From Saccharomonospora glauca K62 (GTDB taxonomy: Bacteria > Actinomycetota > Actinomycetes > Mycobacteriales > Pseudonocardiaceae): a stretch of DNA of 64,000 bases. Positions 57,600 through 64,000 of this stretch are shown here, one piece after another. The translations under genes and the position numbers were made by a program. The DNA lies in contig NZ_CM001484.1 of NCBI RefSeq assembly GCF_000243395.2, forward strand, positions 3,156,524-3,220,523. The letters run 5' to 3'. The notes beneath the pieces are model-generated. The model was given only the letters and a program-made list of their open reading frames with translations. It searched no databases and was not told where the DNA came from. Within the stretch, counting starts at the first letter, position 1, and each line of letters starts with the position of its first letter.

Positions 57600-57885
57600 C
57601 TGCGGTGTGCTCCTCCGCGGTCTTCGCTGTCTCGCTCAGGGCCGTGCTGCCATCGGGTTCGACGGCCTGCTCGGGGACGAGACGGCGTCCGGTGACGCAC
57701 GTACCCGCGGTACCACCCCGCTTGCCCGCGCCGGTCACGAAGCGCGGACCACTCGTTTCGACGGCTGTGACGGGCCGGTCCCGTCCGGTTCTACTGAGAC
57801 CCCGCGGCGTCGCCGCGGACGTCCGTTCTTCCGGAAGCTCCCCGGTGATGGCCGGATCGACGCCTGTGCCGTATAGCGTAGCCGG
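57600..57885 (-). ncRNA. T-box leader of ileS
   Basis: On the minus strand the conserved T-box GGGGTGGTACCGCGG lies at 57705-57719, about 105 bases before the ATG. Upstream is a compact stem I with the candidate specifier ATC (Ile) at 57847-57849, in the context CCATCACCGGGGAGC. The GGAAGAACGG block after it is typical of actinobacterial leaders. No terminator with a T run follows, and the ribosome-binding site is near, so control is probably at translation: uncharged tRNA-Ile pairs with the T-box and frees the Shine-Dalgarno. A TATAC hexamer near 57870 may be the promoter. Confidence 0.88.
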
Positions 57886-57931
57886 GCCCGTCGGGACGTC
57901 GGCCGGGGACCCGTCCTCGTGACGAGAGCCC

Positions 57932-58768
57932 CTAGGCGGTGTTCCGGCGCGGCACGCGACGCCGCCTGTGGGACGCCGCCAGCTTCGCGTCGGGGCCGCA
58001 GAGGCCACACGGCGTGAACCCGAGATCCCGTGCCTCCTTCACCGCCAACGGGATCGTGGCCCGCGTACCGAGCCAGGCGCAGTGACCGAGGTGGTAGCGC
58101 GGATACTCGTCCACCACCAGGACCTCTGCCTCCAGCTGGGACACGAGCAGCGCGTCGTCGCCCGAGGTCTCCTCCTCGGGCGGGTCGACGTCCGCCCCGG
58201 CGAGTTCGCCCGACGACGCCAGCAGCGCCGTGCGGGGCGCGGTGTCCGTGAGAAGGTCGACCCCGTTCGCCGCGACCGGTTCCCTCGCCGGAACCTTCCG
58301 CTCCTGGTCCGGCTCCGGGGCGCTCGCCACGAACGTCGGACGACCCGACTCCCGACTCTCCCCGGCTCCCGCCGTCACGTCGTCGGTGGCCCCGGTACCG
58401 GACCCACCGGAGGCGGCGTCGGCGAGTCCGTCGGCCGCGGAGTCGGACCCGTCGCCCGCGGCCGCGGGCGGCTCGGACTTCTCCGAGGACGACTTCTCCG
58501 AGGACTCGGTGGCGTCGGCGTGCGCGCCCTCGGTCTCACGGTCCCCGGCACCCACGGCGGCCCGGTCCCCGTCGGCGGTGTCCCGAGACTCCACCGACGC
58601 TCCCGCCGAGTTGCGCGGCCGCCGCCGAACGCGGTCGACGAGGAGCAACACCCCGGCGAGAGCGGACGTACCGATCGACACCCAGGCCCACAGCGAGCTG
58701 GCCGTGACGAGTGCCGCCACCACCAGCCCCAGGGCCACCAGCACCAGAAGGAGGACGATGTAGAGCAC
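57932..58768 (-). CDS. Membrane protein with Cys-His C-terminal domain, unknown function
   Basis: 278 residues. Two N-terminal membrane helices (about 1-22 and 25-45), an acidic Ser/Glu/Ala linker (about 55-190), and a conserved-looking C-terminal domain of 70 residues. The domain has YPRYHLGHCAWLGTR, IPLAVKEARDLGFTPC and GLCGPDAKL; His-x-x-His-Cys and the Cys-x-x-Cys could bind zinc as in Ada-type metal-binding domains. It lies between divIVA and ileS in the division region. Not recognised by name. Confidence 0.85.
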   Translation of the reverse strand: MLYIVLLLVLVALGLVVAALVTASSLWAWVSIGTSALAGVLLLVDRVRRRPRNSAGASVESRDTADGDRAAVGAGDRETEGAHADATESSEKSSSEKSEPPAAAGDGSDSAADGLADAASGGSGTGATDDVTAGAGESRESGRPTFVASAPEPDQERKVPAREPVAANGVDLLTDTAPRTALLASSGELAGADVDPPEEETSGDDALLVSQLEAEVLVVDEYPRYHLGHCAWLGTRATIPLAVKEARDLGFTPCGLCGPDAKLAASHRRRRVPRRNTA

Positions 58769-58835
58769 GGTGAATTACAGCACATTTCCCGGTGTCACGG
58801 CCGGGTGACCTGCCATGACGCCCGCGCGAGTGAAC

Positions 58836-59681
58836 TCAGCCGGCTTCCGCGCGCGGACCGAACGAGTAGCTCTGTCCGCTGCTGCTCGACTGGCTCGAAC
58901 TGCTGCCGGACGAGGACGCCGAGGCGGGTGCCGCCGAGCCCCTGTCGTCCAACTCGCGCAGTTGAGATTCCAGGAAGCCACGCAGCCGGGTCCGGTACTC
59001 GCGCTCTATCGTGCGCAGTTCCTCGATCTTCTTGTTGAGCGCGGTCTTCTCGGTGTTGAGGTTGTTCAGTGTCTCGGTGTACTTGCGCTGAGCCTCGCGA
59101 TCCAGGTTGGTCGCCTTCTCACGCGCCTGCCGCTCCAGGGTCTCCGCCCTGGTACGCGCCTCGTTCAGCATGGTCTCGGCGCGGGTCCGCGCGTCGTTGA
59201 CCATCGAGTCGGCCTTCGCCCGCGCGTCCGACAGCAGCTGCTCGGACTTGGCGCGCGCCTCGGCGAGCATGGTGTCCGACTCGGTCTTGGCCTCGGCGGT
59301 GAGCCGGTCGGCCATCTCCTGCGCGAGACCGAGCACCTTCGCGGCCTGGACGTTCGGCTCTCCGCTGTCGGCCATCAGGCCCGTGGCCTGCGTCTGCTCC
59401 ATCGGCGACGCGGGCGGCGGCACGGGAGCCAGCCGGCGCGAGGAGGCGTCGTCGTGGGCTGCGTGAGCCTTGACGGATTCCAGCTCGCTACGAGTTGATT
59501 CCAACTCGGCATCGAGCTGTTCGACCTGCTGCCGCAGCTCGTTATTGTCCTCAATCAACCGGGCAAGTTCGGTCTCGACGAGGTCGAGGAAAGCGTCCAC
59601 CTCGTCCTCGTTGTAGCCCCGCTTGCCGATTGGAGGCTTGCTGAACGCGACGTTATGCACGTCAGCAGGAGTCAACGACAT
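58836..59681 (-). CDS. divIVA: DivIVA/Wag31 polar growth protein
   Basis: 281 residues. The N-terminal DivIVA domain is [37 protein letters not shown] flexible Pro-rich segment follows, then a long coiled coil of AEARxKSEQLL-type heptads and a Ser-rich tail. It localises to poles and septa, recruits the elongation machinery and is essential for tip growth in actinobacteria. Fixed position downstream of sepF and yggT. Confidence 0.96.
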   Translation of the reverse strand: MSLTPADVHNVAFSKPPIGKRGYNEDEVDAFLDLVETELARLIEDNNELRQQVEQLDAELESTRSELESVKAHAAHDDASSRRLAPVPPPASPMEQTQATGLMADSGEPNVQAAKVLGLAQEMADRLTAEAKTESDTMLAEARAKSEQLLSDARAKADSMVNDARTRAETMLNEARTRAETLERQAREKATNLDREAQRKYTETLNNLNTEKTALNKKIEELRTIEREYRTRLRGFLESQLRELDDRGSAAPASASSSGSSSSQSSSSGQSYSFGPRAEAG

Positions 59682-59730
59682 CAGATCACCTCACGCACTC
59701 CATGGCCTGCCGTTCCACCCGGGTTCCCCG

Positions 59731-60024
59731 CTACCCGGGCAGCGCCAGCTGCATCAGTATGAACACAACCAACAGCAGCACCATAATCGATAGGTCTAGT
59801 CCCACGCCGCCGATCCGTACGACAGGAATAATCCGCCGCACGAGCCGAACCGGTGGGTCGGTCACTGTGTAGATGGTCTCGAGCGCGACCGCAACCCCTC
59901 CGGCGGGACGCCAGTCACGGGCGAAGGCACGCACGAACTCCACCACGATACGCGCCGTGAGCAGAAGCCAGAACGCGAACAGCAGCCAGTACAGAATCAT
60001 GCGGACAGCGACCACGAGCACCAC
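59731..60024 (-). CDS. YggT family membrane protein
   Basis: 97 residues from GTG 60024; the frame is open to 60039 and an ATG at 60003 is also possible, as no ribosome-binding site is clear. Two helical hairpins: ILYWLLFAFWLLLTARIVVEFVRAFARDW, then TDPPVRLVRRIIPVVRIGGVGLDLSIMVLLLVVFI, the YggT signature. The protein is implicated in division or osmotic response in other bacteria. Between sepF and divIVA as in all actinobacteria. Confidence 0.9.
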   Translation of the reverse strand: MVLVVAVRMILYWLLFAFWLLLTARIVVEFVRAFARDWRPAGGVAVALETIYTVTDPPVRLVRRIIPVVRIGGVGLDLSIMVLLLVVFILMQLALPG

Positions 60025-60047
60025 TCTGCCACACGTCACGTGTGAGA

Positions 60048-60674
60048 TCAGTGGCGGAGGAACAACCCCCCTTCGGCGATTCGCCTGCGGTCTTCCGCCG
60101 TCACGTCCACATCCGGCGGTGAGAGCAGGAACACCTTGTTCGTGACCTTGTCCATAGAACCCCGGAGGGCGAAGGCCAGACCGGCCGCGAAGTCCACCAA
60201 CCGCTTGGCGTCGGCGTTCTCCATCTCCGTCAGGTTCATGATCACGGGAGCACCGTCACGGTACGCCTCACCGATCTCCCGCGCTTCCGCGTAGCTGGTG
60301 GGGTGCAACGTGATGATGCGGCTCAACGGGTCACGTGCCGCGGTGCTCGACGGCTCCGCCGAGGCGGAACTCATCGGACGCACCCGCGCGACGGGCTCCG
60401 GCTGCCGGTCCATGGCCAGCGACCCGTGCACGGCGGGCTCTCCACGCGACGACGTCCGGCGGGTGCGGGCGGAGGACGCCTCGGCGCTCTCGAACTCGTC
60501 CATGACCCGGTAACGTGGCCGCGACCTGCGCGGGGTGTCCTTGTACCCGGACTCGTCGTAGGCCCCGTAGTCGTCCGCTTGATAGTCGCGCCGGTAGTCC
60601 TCGTCGAAGTCGTACTCCTCGTCCTCGGCAGGGACCATCCCGAAGTAGGCCTTCAGCTTCTGCAGCGCGCTCAT
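60048..60674 (-). CDS. sepF: Cell division protein SepF
   Basis: 208 residues. N-terminal membrane-binding amphipathic helix [13 protein letters not shown], an acidic/Tyr and Ser-rich linker, and the C-terminal SepF domain (about 115-205) with [49 protein letters not shown] and [12 protein letters not shown]. It tethers FtsZ filaments to the membrane and replaces FtsA in actinobacteria. Co-oriented with ftsZ, yggS and divIVA. Confidence 0.96.
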   Translation of the reverse strand: MSALQKLKAYFGMVPAEDEEYDFDEDYRRDYQADDYGAYDESGYKDTPRRSRPRYRVMDEFESAEASSARTRRTSSRGEPAVHGSLAMDRQPEPVARVRPMSSASAEPSSTAARDPLSRIITLHPTSYAEAREIGEAYRDGAPVIMNLTEMENADAKRLVDFAAGLAFALRGSMDKVTNKVFLLSPPDVDVTAEDRRRIAEGGLFLRH

Positions 60675-60757
60675 GGCTCTCCCTCACCCTCCACGGTCTA
60701 CTCGTGCGGTCCAACACACGGGCCGGGCCGTCTTGGATGCCGCTCGGGTGGACCTTG

Positions 60758-61492
60758 TCAGGGCGAGGCTAAACCTCGTCTCCCGAGCAACGCGGTTCCG
60801 ACACGCACGCACGTCGAGCCGTACGCGATCGCCGTCTCCAGATCGCCGCTCATGCCCGCCGAGATCTCCGTCGCATCCGGATGATCTTTTCGCAGCATCT
60901 CGGCGACGGAGGCTAGCCGCTCGAAGGCCCATTCGGGATCCACTCCGAGCGGCGCCACGGCCATAACCCCGCGTAAGTGGAGATAATCACTCTTTTGGAC
61001 TATCGCCTCGGCCAGTTCCCTAAGCTGATCAACAGGGCAGCCGCCGCGCGACGGATCGTCGTCCAGGCTGGCCTGGACGAGCACGTCGAGCGGCCGATCC
61101 CGCTCCCCGGCCTCCAGTGCCGCCCGCACCCCTTTGGTGAGCGCGTCGGCCAGTCGGAGGGAGTCCACAGACTGCACCTCCGCGGCCCAGCGCGCCACCG
61201 AACGCGCCTTGTTGCGCTGCAACCGGCCGACCATGTGCCACCGCACGTCGGCTTCGGGGCGCAGCTTCGCGACCTCGGTGACCTTCGCCGACGCCTCCTG
61301 GTCCCGGTTCTCCCCGAGGTGACGTACCCCGAGGTCCACCAACGTGGCGGCATCGGCCGCGGGGAACGTCTTCGTCACGGCGATCATGCGGACCTCGTCG
61401 GGCGACCGGTCCGCCCGACGACACGCGGCCGCGATGCGCTCGGTCACCTCCCGAAGCGCCGTCGCGAGTTCCTCGTAACGCTGGTTGTTCAC
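60758..61492 (-). CDS. YggS-type PLP homeostasis protein
   Basis: 244 residues from GTG 61492, which overlaps the pgeF stop (GTGA); the frame extends to 61735 only as antisense overlap. PLP lysine in MIAVTKTFPA, then LGENRDQEASAK, WHMVGRLQRNKARSV, and the phosphate-binding end ISAGMSGDLETAIAYGSTCVRVGTALLG. Cofactor-binding protein that buffers pyridoxal phosphate; no enzymatic activity is known. Confidence 0.94.
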   Translation of the reverse strand: MNNQRYEELATALREVTERIAAACRRADRSPDEVRMIAVTKTFPAADAATLVDLGVRHLGENRDQEASAKVTEVAKLRPEADVRWHMVGRLQRNKARSVARWAAEVQSVDSLRLADALTKGVRAALEAGERDRPLDVLVQASLDDDPSRGGCPVDQLRELAEAIVQKSDYLHLRGVMAVAPLGVDPEWAFERLASVAEMLRKDHPDATEISAGMSGDLETAIAYGSTCVRVGTALLGRRGLASP

Positions 61493-62193
61493 TGCTCCAT
61501 CCACGTGACGGCCGCGATCCTTCCCGTTGGGGCGCTCCTGCGATGACTGAACAGGGTCTCGTCCTCCATCGTGCACCGCGGGTCCACCCCGATCTTGCCC
61601 ACTCCGAGGTCCGCCAGCTGCCTCCACAGCCCGGCTCGCAGGTCGAGGGCCGGGGTGCCCTTCCGGCTGCGGCACCTGCTGCCCGGCAGATGGGCCTCCA
61701 CGTCGTCGGCCATCGCCTGCGGCACCTCGTAGCACTCACCGCACACGGCGGGACCGAGCAGCGCCTCGATACGGTCCGGGCGCGCTCCCCTGGCGACCAT
61801 GACCTCGACGGCGGCCGGGACCACGCCGACCCGCGCGCCGATCCTTCCCGCGTGCACGGCCGCCACGACACCCGCCTCGGGATCACCGAGCAACACCGGC
61901 ACGCAGTCGGCGACCAAGACCACGAGCGCCAACCCCGGACGCGTGGTGACGAGCGCGTCGGTGGCCTCCGCGGGCCCCGACTCGGTGCCGTCGACGACCG
62001 TGACGGTGCGCCCGTGTACCTGCTCCATCCAGGCGAGCCGGTCCTCGGCGAGCCCCAGTTCGGCGGCCAGCCGACGTCGGTTGGCCGCCACGGCCTCCGG
62101 GTCGTCGCCCACGTGATCGCCCAGGTTGAAGGAGTCGTACGGCGGCTTCGACCGTCCTCCCGCCCTGGTGGTCACCACTCGCCGAATGCGCAC
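61489..62193 (-). CDS. pgeF: PgeF/YfiH-family protein
   Basis: 234 residues from GTG 62193, nine bases after AAAGGG; the TTG at 62202 would touch that site. Signature residues: MEQVHGRTV, VADCVPVLLGD (metal Cys), AAVHAGRIGARVGV (the usual HAGWRG reads HAGRIG) and GPAVCGECYEV. The family has been described as a peptidoglycan-editing factor and as a purine nucleoside enzyme. The two residue changes in the HAGWRG motif are worth noting. Confidence 0.9.
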   Translation of the reverse strand: MRIRRVVTTRAGGRSKPPYDSFNLGDHVGDDPEAVAANRRRLAAELGLAEDRLAWMEQVHGRTVTVVDGTESGPAEATDALVTTRPGLALVVLVADCVPVLLGDPEAGVVAAVHAGRIGARVGVVPAAVEVMVARGARPDRIEALLGPAVCGECYEVPQAMADDVEAHLPGSRCRSRKGTPALDLRAGLWRQLADLGVGKIGVDPRCTMEDETLFSHRRSAPTGRIAAVTWMEQ

Positions 62194-62263
62194 CGCGTTC
62201 AACCCTTTCGCCCGTTTTCTCGCTTAATCGACGTCCGCGAGCTTAGCGACGCGGCGCGGCGAC

Positions 62264-63586
62264 TCAGCGGCGCATGAAGGGGGGAACGTCGACGTCGTCG
62301 TCCGACGGGTCGTCGTTGACCGGGAACGACCGCCCGGAGAGGTTGCCCTGGGTGCGGTGCACCGACGGCGACGGGGAGGACGAGGGCACCGAGTAGCCAC
62401 GCGTGGTCCCCGTCGTGGGCAGCGAACCGGACTGGCTCCCCTGCCCGGCGGGAGGAGGCGTCCGCCTCGCCACCGGCGGGGTGGGGTTGTTGGCCTCGCC
62501 GTGCGGGGTGCGAGCGGCCCCGTCACGCTGCTCACGGGCGCCGGCTCCGCTCCCGGACGACGCGCTTCCCTTCTCGGAACCGGTGCCCGACCCGCGCGTG
62601 CCGAACGTGTCGGGAGGATCGAGCTTCTTGTGCGTCGGCGCGCCCGCGTCGAACCCGGCGGCGATGACCGTGACCCGCACCTCGTCACCGAGCGAGTCGT
62701 CGATGATCGTCCCGAAGATGATGTTGGCGTCGGGGTGAGCGGACTCCTGGACCAACGAGGCGGCCTCGTTGATCTCGAAGAGACCGAGGTCGGAGCCTCC
62801 GGCGATGGACAGCAGCGCTCCGTGGGCGCCGTCCATCGACGCCTCCAGCAGCGGGGAGTTGATGGCCTTCTCGGCGGCCTGCACCGCGCGCCCCTCGCCC
62901 CTCGCCGAACCGATACCCATGAGGGCGCTGCCCGCGCCCGACATCACGCTCTTGACGTCGGCGAAGTCGAGGTTGATGAGGCCCGGCGTCGTGATGAGGT
63001 CGGTGATGCCCTGGACACCGGACAGCAACACCTCGTCGGCCGAGCGGAAAGCGTCCATGAGGGACACACCGATGTCCCCGAGCTGCAGCAGTCGGTCGTT
63101 CGGAATGACGATCAAGGTGTCGCACTCGTTGCGCAGAGCCTGGATGCCGTCCTCCGCCTGCCGAGCCCTGCGCTTGCCCTCGAAGGAGAACGGCCGAGTG
63201 ACGACGCCGATGGTGAGCGCCCCCAGCTTGCGCGCGATCTGCGCGACCACGGGAGCCCCACCGGTGCCGGTCCCACCGCCTTCACCCGCGGTGACGAACA
63301 CCATGTCGGCGCCCTTGAGAACCTCTTCGATCTCCTCGCGATGGTCCTCCGCGGCCTTCTGTCCGACCTCGGGGGAGGCTCCCGCACCGAGGCCCCGCGT
63401 GAGCTCGCGGCCGATGTCCAGCTTGACGTCCGCATCGGACATCAGCAGAGCCTGCGCGTCGGTGTTCACCGCGATGAACTCCACGCCTTTCAGGCCGACC
63501 TCGATCATGCGGTTCACGGCGTTCACGCCGCCGCCGCCGATTCCGACGACCTTGATCACCGCGAGGTAATTGTGCGGGGGCGTCAT
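62264..63586 (-). CDS. ftsZ: Cell division GTPase FtsZ
   Basis: 440 residues. Tubulin-like GTPase: [14 protein letters not shown], the [11 protein letters not shown] loop, and the catalytic [11 protein letters not shown] (T7 loop). A variable Ser/Gly/Pro-rich linker (about 320-425) follows. The C-terminal peptide [12 protein letters not shown] binds SepF and FtsW. It forms the division ring. Upstream in most relatives is ftsQ, but no ftsQ end is seen within 414 bases here. Confidence 0.98.
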   Translation of the reverse strand: MTPPHNYLAVIKVVGIGGGGVNAVNRMIEVGLKGVEFIAVNTDAQALLMSDADVKLDIGRELTRGLGAGASPEVGQKAAEDHREEIEEVLKGADMVFVTAGEGGGTGTGGAPVVAQIARKLGALTIGVVTRPFSFEGKRRARQAEDGIQALRNECDTLIVIPNDRLLQLGDIGVSLMDAFRSADEVLLSGVQGITDLITTPGLINLDFADVKSVMSGAGSALMGIGSARGEGRAVQAAEKAINSPLLEASMDGAHGALLSIAGGSDLGLFEINEAASLVQESAHPDANIIFGTIIDDSLGDEVRVTVIAAGFDAGAPTHKKLDPPDTFGTRGSGTGSEKGSASSGSGAGAREQRDGAARTPHGEANNPTPPVARRTPPPAGQGSQSGSLPTTGTTRGYSVPSSSPSPSVHRTQGNLSGRSFPVNDDPSDDDVDVPPFMRR

Positions 63587-63972
63587 CGGGTTGCCTTCCT
63601 GATCGTGGTGGTGCTGTCGTGCGTCGGCGCTGGATCGTCGACGAGTACCGGCTAATCCGCCAAACCCTGAACCTGAACTTGAGGTTTAGAGTTATGTCAA
63701 CTACCAACGTTGCTGACGGACCGTATGCAGACTGCAGCCAGGAATCCAGCAGCCACGCGGCGTGTCGCGAACGTCTTTCGCCACACTGGGTTTCATTCCG
63801 GTCGCTCCTCGGGCGGAACACCGCTCGAGGAGCACGAAATGCCGAGGTAACCGGCGTGCAACACCCGATCCCCTCGATCAGGTGAGCCGGGCCGAAGCGG
63901 ACGCCCACCGTGGCACGCGAACGGGTGCCTCCGCGTCGCGAACGCGGGCCTCGGCGCGTTCGTGTGCGGGGA
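63587..63972 (-). promoter_or_regulatory. ftsZ upstream region
   Basis: About 386 bases without a credible gene. On the minus strand a TTGACA (63695-63700 on plus) starts a probable promoter. A 17-base near-palindrome (aacct...aggtt, 63670-63686) covers the spacer and -10 zone and may be an operator. The -10 itself is weak. No frame resembles the C-terminus of FtsQ. Confidence 0.45.
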
Positions 63973-64000
63973 CTGACCGTGGCGGGCCCGCCACGGTCAG
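63973..64000. terminator. Perfect 28-base palindrome at the right edge
   Basis: ctgaccgtggcggg followed by its exact complement, 14 bases per arm with no loop bases. Probably the hairpin of an intrinsic terminator for a gene outside the window; the following bases are not available, so a T run cannot be checked. Confidence 0.5.

Noticed and set aside
63282-63908. Minus-strand frame open from the right edge, considered as the end of ftsQ
   Set aside because: It does not resemble FtsQ, runs on into ftsZ in another frame, and is Arg-rich.

Overview
The window is high-GC actinomycete chromosome, most likely from the Pseudonocardiales (Saccharomonospora/Amycolatopsis-like). The evidence is strong codon bias, many GTG starts, the actinobacterial order ftsZ-pgeF-yggS-sepF-yggT-divIVA, a fused glycine/sarcosine-dimethylglycine methyltransferase of the kind known from Actinopolyspora, and an ileS gene behind an actinobacterial-type T-box leader. 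The organism call is inference; no rRNA or tRNA gene is visible.

Left part (1-18.8 kb). An ABC transporter ATPase cut by the left edge sits behind a NarL-type two-component pair (1-2.8 kb). Next come a small PycTM-like membrane protein, a membrane-anchored protein of unknown function and a secreted endonuclease I. A three-gene minus-strand operon (5.9-11.3 kb) encodes a GH18-like hydrolase, an acidic single-pass protein and a 1097-residue fusion of polysaccharide deacetylase, GT2 synthase and acyltransferase, which suggests an exopolysaccharide machine. Then follow a DUF4383 membrane protein, a zinc formaldehyde dehydrogenase, a BNR beta-propeller coupled to a MoaD-like sulfur carrier, a P450, ThiI and a DivIVA-like coiled-coil protein.

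Centre left (19.1-29.3 kb). One minus-strand operon holds gsmt-sdmt, metK, adoK, metH, ahcY and metF in transcription order, closed by an intrinsic terminator. It carries the three methylations of glycine to glycine betaine plus every step needed to rebuild S-adenosylmethionine from S-adenosylhomocysteine, with adenosine salvage. It is a self-contained osmolyte factory.

Regulatory island (29.3-37.2 kb). A gene-poor 0.8 kb stretch is followed by an unknown protein with a downstream cysteine-containing micro-ORF, two XRE regulators flanking two copies of a 37-bp nested-palindrome element, then IclR, mini-GntR, CGNR, STAS and a SigF-type sigma factor.

Centre right (37.2-52.6 kb). A three-subunit PaoABC-like molybdenum aldehyde oxidoreductase is followed by an SDR, a DUF3140 protein, an orphan hydrogenase-type maturation protease and a HAD mutase/GH65 phosphorylase pair. 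Next are Ppx/GppA, a class F sortase homologue without its catalytic cysteine, a DUF885 metalloprotease and a winged-helix protein with a TPSG decapeptide repeat tract.

Right part (51-64 kb). Minus-strand housekeeping genes: rluD-like, lspA, K+/H+ antiporter, DUF167, ileS with T-box, a Cys-rich C-terminal membrane protein, divIVA/wag31, yggT, sepF, yggS, pgeF and ftsZ. The window ends in a perfect 28-bp palindrome upstream of ftsZ.
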